Source: SIAJ01 sp036266155 (GTDB lineage: Bacteria > Planctomycetota > Planctomycetia > Gemmatales > Gemmataceae). Taken from it: a stretch of DNA of 46,196 nt. Numbering within the stretch: the first letter of the stretch is position 1; each line of letters starts with the position of its first letter. The position numbers and the translations under genes are program-made. Shown here piece after piece: positions 1 to 9,500 of this stretch. The DNA lies in NCBI GenBank assembly GCA_036266155.1, contig DATANR010000411.1, positions 1 to 46,196 on the forward strand, in the 5' to 3' direction. The notes below the pieces were generated by a model. The model did no database searches. It was not told where the DNA came from and saw only the letters and a list, made by a program, of their open reading frames with translations.

Positions 1-1
1 C

Positions 2-367
2 AACAATGCAGCCAATCAGCAAGCCAATGACGACGCGGCCATGGCGGCCGCCGGCGGATTCATGTGCTTCATGGTGGGACTCATCGTCATTCTGATTGTG
101 GTCAAGGTCGTGATTATCCTGTTCATCATTTCCGATTCCCGCAAGCGCGGCATGGACCCGACGATGTATGTCGTGCTCGAGATTTTCACGATGGTTATCG
201 GCCTCATTGTCTACCTGTGCAGTCGCGAGCCATTGCTGTCCGAGCGCAAGCCGTATGCCCGCGAATACGAAGGTGACGAGCACGACGACGATCAGGTTCG
301 CCGGTCACGCCGTTATCGGCACCGCGACGAAGATGATCGGTATCGCGGCAGGGACGACGATTATTGA
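2..367 (+). CDS. Small membrane protein, 5' end outside the window
   Basis: The frame is open from base 2 to the TGA-less end at the TAA/TGA region around 367 and has no start codon with a ribosome site inside the window, so the true start is probably upstream. The first ATG at 41 has no Shine-Dalgarno sequence. The visible protein begins with a polar stretch rich in Asn, Gln and Ala. It then has two hydrophobic segments, each about 20 residues, separated by a short basic loop (SDSRKRG). It ends in a very acidic and basic Asp/Arg-rich tail. It is convergent with the isomerase gene to its right, across a strong inverted repeat. I do not recognise the family. The composition suggests a small integral membrane protein with a cytoplasmic charged tail; its function is unknown. 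Confidence 0.7.
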   Translation, partial: NNAANQQANDDAAMAAAGGFMCFMVGLIVILIVVKVVIILFIISDSRKRGMDPTMYVVLEIFTMVIGLIVYLCSREPLLSERKPYAREYEGDEHDDDQVRRSRRYRHRDEDDRYRGRDDDY

Positions 368-374
368 TGGCCAG

Positions 375-454
375 GCGAGCGGAGCCGCGTAAGCGGCCCG
401 ATAATGTCGATGCAGCCAATAACATTATCGGGCCGCTTACGCGGCTCGGCTCGC
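375..454. repeat. Long inverted repeat between convergent genes
   Basis: Arms 375-407 and 422-454 are 33 bases each and pair with a single mismatch, leaving a 14-base loop. The element fills the gap between the stop codons of two convergent genes. It could terminate transcription from both sides, though neither side has a clear T-run. Its size also fits a mobile palindromic repeat of the REP or MITE type. Confidence 0.85.
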
Positions 455-456
455 CC

Positions 457-1293
457 TTATCCCAGCACGTCGCGAATGAACTTGACCCCGTGGGCGATGT
501 CGTCGAAGCGTTGTTGCTGGTTGCCGACTTCGCGTTCGATGAACAGTGGGCCGGCGTAGCCGACCTTCTTGAGCGTGAGCAGGAACTTGCGGGTGTCCGT
601 CTGGCCTTTGCCGAGCGGCACTTCCTCTCCCCAATTGCCCGGCACCGTCGGCCGATTGGCATCTTTCATGTGAACCGTGCGGATGTCCGGTGCCAGCAAT
701 TCGACGGCCGCGATCGGGTCGTCCTTGTCGTACAGCAGCATGTTCGCCGGGTCAAAGTTCACCTTCAGATTCGGGCACTTCAAATCATCGAGTGTGCGCC
801 GCAAGAGCTTGGAGGATTCTTGACCCGTCTCGAACGCGACGGTGATGCCCTTCTCCGCAGCGAGTTGGCTGACCGTTGCGAGCGTGTCCAGGAACGGCTT
901 GCGGGCCGGGTCGCCGACTTCGGGGATGAAGCCCGCATGCAACATCAGATCAGTTAGCCCGAGTTCACGCGTGCGATTGAGCGCCCACTTGCAGCGTTCC
1001 AAGCGTTCGGGCCGCAGAGCCGGATCGCCGAAGCCGCCGGTGCGTTCGATGTGCTTGGGCGTCGTGTAGTCCTCGCCGGGGAAGCCGAGCATGGCGCCGC
1101 CGAGCGTGAAGCCGGCTGCCTTCGCGGCCGCGGGCATGGCGTCGCCCTCGTCCCACGCCGCGTGATGCGGGTCGCCGCACGCGATCTGCACGAGATCAAT
1201 GCCGAGCCGATCCATGAAGCCTTTCAACTCCGGGATCGACTTCACTTGAAGCGACCAACTGCAAACGCCGATGGCAAGCGGCTTGAGAGCCAT
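457..1293 (-). CDS. Sugar phosphate isomerase/epimerase, xylose isomerase-like TIM barrel
   Basis: A 278-residue cytoplasmic protein of the AP endonuclease 2/xylose isomerase-like TIM-barrel family, whose members usually interconvert sugars or cyclic polyols with a divalent metal. The first strand is GVCSWSLQ. Likely metal ligands are the Glu of FETGQE, the Asp of VNFDPANM, the His of VHMKDA and the Glu of IEREVG. The start at 1293 (MALKPL) is preferred over an in-frame Met at 1323. It has GGAG a suitable distance upstream and does not overlap the preceding gene, which ends 13 bases away. It is the last gene of a minus-strand group after the ClpS gene. The substrate cannot be read from the sequence. 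Confidence 0.9.
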   Translation of the reverse strand: MALKPLAIGVCSWSLQVKSIPELKGFMDRLGIDLVQIACGDPHHAAWDEGDAMPAAAKAAGFTLGGAMLGFPGEDYTTPKHIERTGGFGDPALRPERLERCKWALNRTRELGLTDLMLHAGFIPEVGDPARKPFLDTLATVSQLAAEKGITVAFETGQESSKLLRRTLDDLKCPNLKVNFDPANMLLYDKDDPIAAVELLAPDIRTVHMKDANRPTVPGNWGEEVPLGKGQTDTRKFLLTLKKVGYAGPLFIEREVGNQQQRFDDIAHGVKFIRDVLG

Positions 1294-1306
1294 AAGAGAG
1301 TCTCCA

Positions 1307-1627
1307 TCAAGTAGCCGGTTCAATGCGACTGCGGATCGGCCCGAGGTCGCGTTCGTCGCGCCAGTGCTTTTCGTGATACGTGTGAATTTGCTCGAGCTTC
1401 AGTTCGGCCACTTCCTTGGCGCCCGTCCAGACGACCGCTTCCCCGGCTTCTTCGGCCGTGTTCATCAGGTCGATGGCTTTCGGTTCGTCGTAGCCGAAGA
1501 CCTTGCGGAGGACCAGGACTACGAACAGTTGCGAATGGTCGTCGTCGTTTTCGATAAGCACGTGATAGGGCGGCAACAGCCGGGGATTGCTGCGTACGTC
1601 GGGCTCGGCGACGGCGGGTTCGCTCAT
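1307..1627 (-). CDS. clpS: ATP-dependent Clp protease adaptor ClpS
   Basis: A 106-residue protein with the ClpS fold signature: PYHVLIENDDDHSQLFVVLV, then a Lys/Asp-rich helix and the final EVAELKLEQIHTY strand-helix. ClpS binds the N domain of ClpA or ClpC and delivers substrates with destabilising N-terminal residues to ClpP. The DDDH segment stands where other ClpS proteins have a short Asn-Asp-Asp turn before the Phe-Val-Val helix. The frame extends upstream to 1684, but that extension is made of Gly-Pro-Ile and Met-Gly-Pro units translated from an intergenic repeat. The start is therefore placed at MSEPAV, 1627. It is followed 13 bases later by the isomerase gene. Confidence 0.88.
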   Translation of the reverse strand: MSEPAVAEPDVRSNPRLLPPYHVLIENDDDHSQLFVVLVLRKVFGYDEPKAIDLMNTAEEAGEAVVWTGAKEVAELKLEQIHTYHEKHWRDERDLGPIRSRIEPAT

Positions 1628-1630
1628 AAA

Positions 1631-1695
1631 GGCAAGAATAGGACCAATGGGACGGATGGGACACATAGGTCCTATCGGTCCCATTAGGCCTATGA
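1631..1695. repeat. Short palindromic GGGAC/GGCC repeat cluster
   Basis: This gap between the DUF2760 and ClpS genes is built of short imperfect units around GGGAC, ATAGG and CCTAT, in both orientations. It includes the perfect palindrome TAGGCCTA at 1685-1692 and the near-palindrome ATAGGTCCTAT just before it. It is open in the ClpS frame. It looks like a dispersed intergenic repeat; what it does is unknown. Confidence 0.65.
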
Positions 1696-1699
1696 GGGC

Positions 1700-2278
1700 T
1701 CAGCCCAACTCCACCTCCGCCGGCATCAGCACAAACTCGTCCTGCCCCTCCGACGGTTGCGGCAGGTGAGCCGTCTTCACGCGCCAGCCGGCGTGTTGCA
1801 GCGTCCCGTGAAATGGCGGCTGGCCACTGACATTTCCCACTAGCCGGATCGCCGATGGATCAAAGCCCGCCGGCACCGTGACATGTGCCCCTTCTTGCTG
1901 TCCCAGTACCGGCTCCAGCGTCAAGTGCTTCTTGATGACGCCCTGCGACTTGACCTGAATATCCCGCACCGAAGCCCCAATCTGGGCGTCATCGTACGCC
2001 GATAGGTTTTCCATCAGGAAGTCGAGCAGCCGGGCCTCGCGTTGCAACACGCCCAATAAGCGAATCGGCTCCGGATTCGGCTTGGGCGGCGGCGGGTTGA
2101 ACAGCTCGTCGAGCTTTTTGGCAAAGGCGCCATCGCTCTTGGCACGGGCGGCCGTCTTCTTGCCGAGTTCCATGCCGTCCTTGCCGCCAAACTGACCGGC
2201 GAGCAGCGACTGAGCCACCACGTATCCGACGATGATGCCGACCACGAGGCCAATCGCGATCCCAATGGCGTATTCCAC
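1700..2278 (-). CDS. DUF2760 domain protein, membrane-anchored
   Basis: A 192-residue protein. The N-terminus (YAIGIAIGLVVGIIVGYVVA) is a single hydrophobic segment that should anchor it in the membrane. A linker with a Pro run (NPPPPKPNPEP) follows. The rest matches DUF2760, with LLGVLQREARLLDFL, the acidic YDDAQIGASV stretch, HLTLEPVLGQQEG and a C-terminal GWRVKTAHLP. The family has no assigned activity and in other bacteria is often encoded near Hsp70-like genes; none is visible here. The start codon is GTG, supported by GGAGA about eight bases upstream. It lies 51 bases downstream of the LRR gene and is probably co-transcribed with it. Confidence 0.85.
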   Translation of the reverse strand: MEYAIGIAIGLVVGIIVGYVVAQSLLAGQFGGKDGMELGKKTAARAKSDGAFAKKLDELFNPPPPKPNPEPIRLLGVLQREARLLDFLMENLSAYDDAQIGASVRDIQVKSQGVIKKHLTLEPVLGQQEGAHVTVPAGFDPSAIRLVGNVSGQPPFHGTLQHAGWRVKTAHLPQPSEGQDEFVLMPAEVELG

Positions 2279-2329
2279 GAAAGCGTCTCCAGGTTGTGAA
2301 TCGAGGTGTTACAGTTTCGGGAGTCAGCT

Positions 2330-3151
2330 CTATTCCTCAAACACCCGCACCCCGATCTTCTTGAGTGCCGCAAGCTGGTCCTTCTTGGCCGCGTCCGACA
2401 GCGGGTTGCCGCCGAGGTAGAGTTGCAAATACGGGGCAAAGCGTTTCGGCCCCGCCGCGTCGGTTTCGCATGACTTCACGAGCGGCGTCAGGTCCGCGAT
2501 CTTGTTGCGGCTGATCAGCAGATAATGCAACTCGGTCATCTTGCCGACGGCCGCGATGTCCGTGACCTGATTGTCCGCGATTTCCAGCGTGGTCAGTTTC
2601 GGCAAACTCGCGAGTGCCGAGATATCCTTGAGCTGATTCTTCGCCAGATAAAGCGACCAGAGCTTCGTGAGCTTTGACGCCGGAGCACAGTCGGCAATCT
2701 TGTTGTTGGTCAGATACAGCGAGTTCAGGGCCGTTAAACCCGCGAGGGCATCGATCTTGTCGACCTCATTGTTCGACAGGTCGAGGTATTGCAGCGCCTT
2801 TAAGCCTCCAAGCGGCGTCACGTCCTTGATCTTGTTGTTCGCCAGGTGCAGCGATTGCAAATTGGCCATCCCGGTCAAAGGCTTCACATCGACGATCTCG
2901 TTCTTGTTGAGGATCAACTCCATGAGGTTGGAACACTTCTCCAGGCCCGAGAGGTCCTTGATCCCCTTGCCGCTCCCCTCGCGGACGATGTGGACGTTCT
3001 TCAGTTTTTCATCGGTCAAATCGCCCATCGGCATGTGCAGCACGCCGCGAATGACCTCTTCGAGTTTCGCATCCTTGAACGGCCCCGCGGCGGGAGCGGA
3101 CGCAGCAATAAGGAGCAGGCCGAAAACGGAGAGCGCGGTGCGGCAATACAT
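2330..3151 (-). CDS. Secreted leucine-rich repeat protein
   Basis: A 273-residue exported protein. The preferred start at 3151 gives a classic signal peptide (MYCRTALSVFGLLLIAASAP, then AAG); upstream Met codons would place charged residues before it. After a short helical cap come about eight internalin-type LRRs of 21-22 residues with the pattern L-x-x-L-x-L-x-x-N-x-I-x-D-(I/V)-x-x-L. Examples are LQSLHLANNKIKDVTPLGGL and LQYLDLSNNEVDKIDALAGL. The chain closes with a short capping segment. LRRs of this kind usually bind proteins, here on the outer face of the cell. No catalytic domain is present and the ligand is unknown. Confidence 0.88.
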   Translation of the reverse strand: MYCRTALSVFGLLLIAASAPAAGPFKDAKLEEVIRGVLHMPMGDLTDEKLKNVHIVREGSGKGIKDLSGLEKCSNLMELILNKNEIVDVKPLTGMANLQSLHLANNKIKDVTPLGGLKALQYLDLSNNEVDKIDALAGLTALNSLYLTNNKIADCAPASKLTKLWSLYLAKNQLKDISALASLPKLTTLEIADNQVTDIAAVGKMTELHYLLISRNKIADLTPLVKSCETDAAGPKRFAPYLQLYLGGNPLSDAAKKDQLAALKKIGVRVFEE

Positions 3152-3232
3152 GGCGGGTCCAGTTGAGGTGGCGCGGGGCAGTCGAACGGACATTTTCGGA
3201 AGCGAGGGGGGTAGAGTCGAGAGGAAGAATTT

Positions 3233-3330
3233 AGCCACGGATGAAACACCGATGAAACACGGATAAGGCAGAAAGGCATTTGATTTCTACTTTTCTGAAT
3301 CCGTGTTCGATCCGTATTTCATCCGCGGCT
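3233..3330. repeat. Imperfect inverted repeat reaching into a gene end
   Basis: Arms 3233-3264 and 3299-3330 are 32 bases long with 27 pairs. Within the left arm the unit CCGATGAAACACGGAT resembles a tandem copy of a short ACGGATGAAACAC motif. The right arm overlaps the last codons of the glycosyltransferase gene ending at 3287, so the repeat supplies that protein's C-terminal residues. It may form the transcript's 3' hairpin. Confidence 0.65.
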
Positions 3331-4999
3331 CGGTTGCGTATCGATTCGCCACCACGATCACGTTCTGCCGCTCGTAGAAGTCGTAATGCTCCGCGATCAC
3401 GGCGGTCGGCAAAGTCAAATGTGGCGACACGTACTGCCAGATTTCTTCCGGCATCACGACGTACGCCGCCCGCGGCATCGCGAGGAACTGATTGACCGAC
3501 TCGATATTCAGCAGCTTGGTGACCTCGCGCCGACTGTAGAACACCAGGCTCTGTCGGAACCAGCCGCACGCGCCGATGCGAATGTCCTTGTCGGTTTGCC
3601 GCAGGCCCTTTTCTTCGGCGAAATATTTGGGCGCCTTGTAATCATCCATCGCCGCCGTGCCCCAGCCAGCGAGTGGCGCGATGAACGCCACGGCTCCGAG
3701 CACGAAGGTAGTCAGCGCAACATCTCGGCGACCCTGGCGCGCCGACCAGCCAAAGCCGAGTGCCGCGATGATCGGGATCAATCCCACCCACGCCAAGGGC
3801 GCGATGTTTGGCAACGGGTGCAGATTCTGAATGGAGATCGGAATCTTGCCCCCCATCAGGAGCAGTCCCGCAATGACGATGATGCCCGTCAGGACGCCGC
3901 CGATCACGGCGAGCGCGATCACCCAACTCGGCACGGCGAGTTCGCCGGTTCGCCAGCGATCGAGCCAACGTCCGATGAGAATCGCAACCGCGGGATAGAG
4001 CGGCAGAATGTAGTTTGGCAACTTGGTGGCCGCGATCGAGAAGAAGATCAGGATCGACAGGAACCACACGATGAGGAAGCGATACTTGTTGCCTGCCGAT
4101 TCCTCAGCTTCAATGTTCGTCGCGGCTGGCGTGCGTCGCGCTTCGCGACTGGCGGTCCAAATCACCGGCGCCAGAAAGACACACCACGGCGCCAGCAACA
4201 CATACAGCATCGCCACGTGATAGTAAATCGGCCCCACGTGTCCGTCGGCCGGATTGGCGAAGCGGTCGAGGTTCTCCTTGCCCATGAACGCTTGCAGCCA
4301 TTTGCCACGCGTGTCGAGCGTGACCAAACCATACCACGGTGCGGCCACCATGATGAACACGAGGCCCGCGAGGAGCAGCCGGCGATCCCAGAGCTTCGCG
4401 AGTTGCCGCGTCCAAGCGAGGTGCAGCAGGATCACGAGGCCGGGAATGCCGACGCCGACCGGGCCCTTCGTTAGCACGGCGAGCCCGCAAAAGGCGGCAC
4501 ACGGGATGAACCACCAGCGGCGCTCGCCCTCGGAGCCGGCCCAGTAGAAATAGAAGACAAGCATCAGGAAGAGCACGAGCGGCGGGTCGGGCGTGGCCGC
4601 GTGTGAGATCAGACAGAACTCGACGCAACTGGCGAGGATCAGCCCGGCGAGCAGGCCCGCGGTCGCCGAGAACATGCGGCGACCCAATTCATACGTGACC
4701 CACACGGACCCGAGCCCGCAAATGACTGCCGGCAAGCGGGCCGCGAACTCATTCACGCCGAGCGCCATGAATGACATCGCTTGCAGCCAGTACAGGAGAG
4801 CGGGTTTGGCAGTGCGGATTTCGTAATTGAAGTGGGGAGTGATCCACCGGCCCGATTCGAGCATCTCGCGGCCGGCCTCGGCATTCACGCCCTCATCCAT
4901 GTCCCACAGCGAGTGCCCGCCGAGATTCGGCAGCGTAAGCGCCAGGTAAGCGACGGCGAGAATGACATAGTGGGCCGGCCGACCCTGAAAGCGGAACAT
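3287..4999 (-). CDS. GT39/ArnT-like dolichyl-phosphate-sugar glycosyltransferase
   Basis: A 570-residue integral membrane protein of the GT-C superfamily (PMT/ArnT type). It is expected to move a sugar from a polyprenyl-phosphate donor to a lipid or protein on the outer face of the cytoplasmic membrane. The first loop holds the signature WDMDEG (Asp33, Asp35, Glu36), followed by ITPHFNYEIRTAKPALLYWL, which matches the ArnT loop. About eleven hydrophobic segments fill residues 8-450, and a soluble C-terminal domain of about 100 residues follows. The start at 4999 has GGGAGA just upstream and avoids a charged N-terminal extension. It is divergent from the ROK kinase gene, 150 bases away. Acceptor and donor are not predictable. 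Confidence 0.88.
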   Translation of the reverse strand: MFRFQGRPAHYVILAVAYLALTLPNLGGHSLWDMDEGVNAEAGREMLESGRWITPHFNYEIRTAKPALLYWLQAMSFMALGVNEFAARLPAVICGLGSVWVTYELGRRMFSATAGLLAGLILASCVEFCLISHAATPDPPLVLFLMLVFYFYWAGSEGERRWWFIPCAAFCGLAVLTKGPVGVGIPGLVILLHLAWTRQLAKLWDRRLLLAGLVFIMVAAPWYGLVTLDTRGKWLQAFMGKENLDRFANPADGHVGPIYYHVAMLYVLLAPWCVFLAPVIWTASREARRTPAATNIEAEESAGNKYRFLIVWFLSILIFFSIAATKLPNYILPLYPAVAILIGRWLDRWRTGELAVPSWVIALAVIGGVLTGIIVIAGLLLMGGKIPISIQNLHPLPNIAPLAWVGLIPIIAALGFGWSARQGRRDVALTTFVLGAVAFIAPLAGWGTAAMDDYKAPKYFAEEKGLRQTDKDIRIGACGWFRQSLVFYSRREVTKLLNIESVNQFLAMPRAAYVVMPEEIWQYVSPHLTLPTAVIAEHYDFYERQNVIVVANRYATEPRMKYGSNTDSEK

Positions 5000-5149
5000 C
5001 CTGTCTCCCTCGAGCCGGCCCTCACTGACCGGCCCGCGGATGATAGAGGATTTCGGCGATCTGGGCAACCGCGGTCGGCCTTGCGAAGAATGGGCGGGGC
5101 GATAATCTGTCCGTTACGACCTGTATTCGCGGAAAGGGCCATTCGGGCT

Positions 5150-6130
5150 ATGAGTTCCCCCCTGTTGTTTGTCGGGCTGGACGTCGGCGGGACGACCATG
5201 AAGGCGGCCGTCGTTGACGACAACGGCAAGGCCTACCCGTCCGCGACGATGCCGACGGAAGCGCACAAGGGGCAGGAGCACGGCTTGAATCAGATGGCGG
5301 CGACCATCCGCAAGGCGATCGCGGCGGCCGGCAAGACGGAGGCAGACATCGCCGGGATCGGCGTCGCAACTCCGGGGACCATGGACATCCCGGCGGGCAT
5401 TATCCTCGATCCGCCGAATCTGAGACCGTGGCAAAACGTGCCGGTCCGCGAGGCGATTCACGACAAATTTCAGATTCCAACCGCGTTTCAGAACGACGCA
5501 AATGCGGCCGCTTTCGGCGAATATTGGACCGGCGCCGGCCGCGAAGTGAAGAGCCTGGTAATGTTCACGCTTGGTACCGGCATCGGCGGCGGCATCATCG
5601 TCGACGACAAGGTCTTCGAGGGCCAGCACAGCCACGGGGCCGAAGTCGGGCATATGAAGATCGACCTCGGCAAGAACCGCCGTTGCGGCTGTGGCCGCTG
5701 GGGCTGTCTGGAGGCATTCGCCAGCGCGACGTCGGTCGTGAAGCGAGCCCAAGAGGCCGTCGCCAACGTGAAGGGTCCGTCGATCTTGAAGGACGCGCTA
5801 ACGACCACCGATGAGGAACTACCCGCGAAGGTTGTGTTCCAAGCGGCCGACCAAGGCGACGAGATTGCAAAAAAGGTCGTCGAGGACACAGCCTACTATC
5901 TGGGCGTCGGTGCGATGAACATGATGCACATCATCGATCCCGACATGATCGTCTACGCCGGCGGCATGACCGCGGCCGGCGAACCCTTCTTGAACCGCAT
6001 CCAACATTACATCAAGGAACTCGCGTTCCCGATCCCGGCCGCCAAGACGATCGTCCGCTACGCCCAACTCGGTAGCGACGCGGGCATCATCGGGGCGGCG
6101 GCGTGTGCGCGGCAGCTTGTCAAGAAGTAG
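5150..6130 (+). CDS. ROK family sugar kinase (glucokinase-like)
   Basis: A 326-residue cytoplasmic kinase. It has the N-terminal phosphate-binding loop (GLDVGGTTMKAAVVDDNG), the catalytic Asp in FQNDANAAAFGE, the second phosphate loop LGTGIGGGIIVD, and the ROK zinc site made by the His of EVGHMKID plus CGCGRWGCLEA. ROK kinases with this zinc motif phosphorylate glucose, fructose, N-acetylmannosamine or related sugars, and the loop alone does not separate these. The start at 5150 (MSSPLLF) is where family similarity begins, although the frame stays open for more than 350 bases upstream. No close Shine-Dalgarno sequence is obvious. Glucokinase is the most likely role. Confidence 0.9.
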   Translation: MSSPLLFVGLDVGGTTMKAAVVDDNGKAYPSATMPTEAHKGQEHGLNQMAATIRKAIAAAGKTEADIAGIGVATPGTMDIPAGIILDPPNLRPWQNVPVREAIHDKFQIPTAFQNDANAAAFGEYWTGAGREVKSLVMFTLGTGIGGGIIVDDKVFEGQHSHGAEVGHMKIDLGKNRRCGCGRWGCLEAFASATSVVKRAQEAVANVKGPSILKDALTTTDEELPAKVVFQAADQGDEIAKKVVEDTAYYLGVGAMNMMHIIDPDMIVYAGGMTAAGEPFLNRIQHYIKELAFPIPAAKTIVRYAQLGSDAGIIGAAACARQLVKK

Positions 6131-6153
6131 TAGACCGTCCATCTCAATATGAT

Positions 6154-6263
6154 GGGCCGATGCTGCGGAGACCGAAGCGCAGCGCAGCGAGGACGACGCA
6201 GCATCGGCCCGAGACGGCGTTGACCTCGCTGCGCCTCGGTCTCCGCTGCGCTTCGGTCTCCGC
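6154..6263. repeat. Nested inverted and tandem repeats
   Basis: Two palindromes share this span. 6154-6167 pairs with 6197-6210 over 14 bases, and 6165-6183 pairs perfectly with 6245-6263 over 19 bases. The right arm is preceded by a near-identical copy at 6228-6246, giving a tandem pair with a 17-base period. The element lies just after the ROK kinase stop codon and could form its transcript end or be a mobile palindrome. Confidence 0.75.
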
Positions 6264-6323
6264 TCGGACAGACCCAACGGTTTTAAGCAGGCGCTCTACC
6301 AACCGCGATGGGTGAAAAACGGA

Positions 6324-6450
6324 GGTTCCTAGCACCAGAATTCATTTTCGTATTTCGGACGGAAGTGATTGTCTTCAAAATAGTTACGGACACCGATCGG
6401 CAGAGATTGCCAAACATAGGGAGTGCGTTGGCAATCTCTGTTGGCAATCT
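6324..6450 (+). repeat. Dispersed hairpin repeat, copy 1
   Basis: It begins with GGTTCCTAGCACCAGAATT (6324-6342). After about 60 unrelated bases comes a hairpin: AGAGATTGCCAA at 6402-6413 pairs with TTGGCAATCTCT at 6428-6439 around a 14-base loop. A third partial copy, TTGGCAATCT, follows at 6441-6450. The same arrangement, with the same stem, loop length and trailing partial copy, recurs at 34170-34300. The rest of the 6131-6593 gap shows no gene. Confidence 0.75.
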
Positions 6451-6593
6451 TAGAAAACTGCACTGCAATGAAATCCATCTTCTGCGCTCGGAAAGCAACC
6501 TGTTACAACCGCGCGACACACTGCCGGTTCCATTAACTCACAGCCACATACCCTAAACTCTGCTCCCACTCTCTCCTCGGTCGAGGGCCACCC

Positions 6594-9500
6594 ATGCGCC
6601 GGCTATTCACGCTTTTGCAGGTCACGATCCTCGGCGGGCTCGCCGCCATTGTCGTCATGGTTCCCACGACACGTGCCGGCGACGTCGGCTTTATCGAGGA
6701 CTTTGCCCTCGCCCGCGATCGGAGCGAGGCGCTCAAGCAACTCATTCCGGGGACCGAGGATTACTACTACTACCAGGCCCTTCATTACCTGAACACCGAG
6801 CAGTTCGACAAGGCCGTGGCCCTCTCCGGCCCGTGGCACGAACGGCACGGGCAGACCGGCCGGCTCACGGAGATTCAGACCCGTCACGCACTGCTCACCT
6901 TTGACAAGGATCCCAAGAAGTCGCTCGACTATCTCAAGAACCGGATGGGGCTGTACTTCGATCAACAGAAGGAGACCGTCGGCGCGCCGCCGAACCTGCC
7001 GACAACGCTCGACCAGAAGATGATCGCTCGCGCGACCTTAAAAGCCGACGCCTTCGCTCGCTGGCCGAACCTGGACAACTTTGAAGACGCGGCACTCGAC
7101 TGGCTCGCCGCCGACACGCTTAACTGGGAACGTCGGCGGAATCTGCTCCAGCGCCTCCAGCGGCCCGATATCGCGGACCTGCCCAAGCTCATCGTCGAGG
7201 ATTTGAAGGCCGAGCACGCGCCGGACTACGGGGCGTTCCCGATTCACATGCAGTTGACGCTCGCGCAGCTCGACGAGTTGGTCAAGCTCCGGCCCGAGTT
7301 GCTGAATCATCAAGCTTACGTGCGTGCTTACATCACGAAGCTGCAGCCGGGGGCCGACGTCGATTGGAAGCGCGATCGTCAAGCCACGCTGGCCTATCTC
7401 GAACGGCTGCAAACATTCGTTGATCGTCTGGCGCCGGTTCACAACTCGCTCAAGGCGCACATTGCCTATCACCGGCTCGCTTTCGATCGGGCCCGCGGCA
7501 TCTACGACGCCCAGCGGTTCCTCGAATACATCAAGCTGCCGCGTTTCCAGTCGTACATGGCACAGGCATGGAACGAGCGTGAGGAATCGAAAAGGCACCC
7601 GGCCGACTTGAATGCCGACTATTCGCCGACGACGTTGATGCCGCCGATCGCGACCGACGAGCCGCTGGTGCGCAGTTATCTGAAGCAATTCTTCGTCGCG
7701 GCCGCTTCGACCAAGGAGTACGAGCCGTACATCAACGACGTTTACTTGAGCCACCTGTTCGCTGAGACGAAGATCGAGAACGGGCTCGGCGATCCGGAAA
7801 CCTGGGCCTCGCGGCTGCCGCCCGAACTGTTCCGCCAGCTCAAGGACCGCATCGACATTGACTTCGCGTTCACCAACAAGACCGACTTCGCGGCCGACGA
7901 ACCAGTCAAGCTCGACCTGTTCATCAAGAACGTGCCGAACCTGCTGGTCAAGGTGTTCGAGATCAACACGAAGACCGTTTATCGCACGACGTTGCAGGAA
8001 GTCGATACGGACGTGAACCTGGACGGCCTCGTGGCCAATAGCGAGAAGACGCAGCCGTTCAACGACCCGCCGCTCCGTCGCCAGGCACGCAGATTCGAGT
8101 TTCCGGAGATGACCAAGCCGGGCGTGTACGTCATCGACTTCATCGGCGGTGGCAAGAGCAGCCGGGCGCTGATCCGCAAGGGCCGGTTGCGTCCGCTCGT
8201 GCAAACCGGGACCGCCGGGCAAGACATCCGCGTGATCGACGATCAGAACAAGCCGGTGCTCGACGCCACCGCGTGGCTCGGCGGCGTCGAATACAAGGCG
8301 GACAAGGAGGGGACGATCACGGTGCCATTCACGGCCGAGCCGGGTCGCCGGCCGATCGTGCTGTCCAAGGGCGATCTATCGTCACTCGATCACCTGAACC
8401 ATCAACCCGAGTCGTATCGCCTCGTGGCCGGCATCCACGTCGATCGCGAGAGCTTGCTGACGCAGAACGTCGCGTCGATCCTGGTGCGGCCGGGGCTGTA
8501 CTTGAACAACACGCCGGTGTCGATCAAGCTGCTCGAAGAGGTGAAGCTGCGCGTCACGTCGGTCGATTTGAACGGCATTCCGTCGTCCGTTGAAGTTCCG
8601 GACTTCAAGTTGTTCGAGGACCGCGAGTCGATCCACGAGATTCGCGTGCCGGTTCGCCTTCAGCATCTCTCAGTTGCGCTGATCGCGAAGGTGAAGAACC
8701 TGAGCGCCGGCAAGCCGGTCGATCTGTCCGCTTCACAAGATTTCTCGCTTAACCAAATCGACAAGACGGACAAGATTGAAGACTTGCACCTCGCACGCTT
8801 TGGCGCCGACTATGTGATCGAATTGCTCGGCCGCTCCGGTGAGCCGAAGATGGATCGACCGGTGCAACTGAGCTTCAAGCACCGCGAGTTCAAGGAAGAA
8901 GTGCGGGCGATGTTGAAGTCGGACGCCAAGGGCCGCGTCAACCTCGGGCCGTTGGCGGACATCGTGACCGTGACGGCAACTGGCCCCGAGGGCGTTGCGC
9001 ACAAGTGGACACTTTCGACGGACGCGCACACGTATCGTGTGGTGATTCACGCCAAAGTCGGTGATCCGATCATGGTGCCATATTTGGGTGGCGAAACGGC
9101 AAGCCGTGCCGATGTCGCCCTCTTCGAGATGCGCGGCTCCGACATTCGGGCCGATAAGTTCGACGCGGTCGCGGTCAAGGATGGCCGTCTGGTCTTCAAC
9201 AGCCTCGCGGCCGGTGACTATGACTTGTGGTTGAAGCGAACCGGCGAGCGCATCCGCATTCGCGTTGTCGATGGGCCGATCGAGGACGGCTACGTCCTCG
9301 GCCAGGCCCGGCACCTGGAACTGGCCGGCCTCAAAGCTGTGACCGTGCAGAGCGTTGTCGCCGACGCCGATTCGCTGGTCATTCAACTGCGCGATGCGTC
9401 GAAGTTCGCGCGCGTGCATGTGTTCGCGTCACGCTATCAACCGGCGTTCTCGGCCTATCGCGATCTGGCGGCCGTTCGCGACGCGGAACTCGGCGGCGTC

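Noticed and set aside
4781..5149. An N-terminal extension of the ROK kinase
   Set aside because: The frame is open, but this part is antisense to the glycosyltransferase gene and its upstream gap. Kinase similarity starts at the ATG at 5150.
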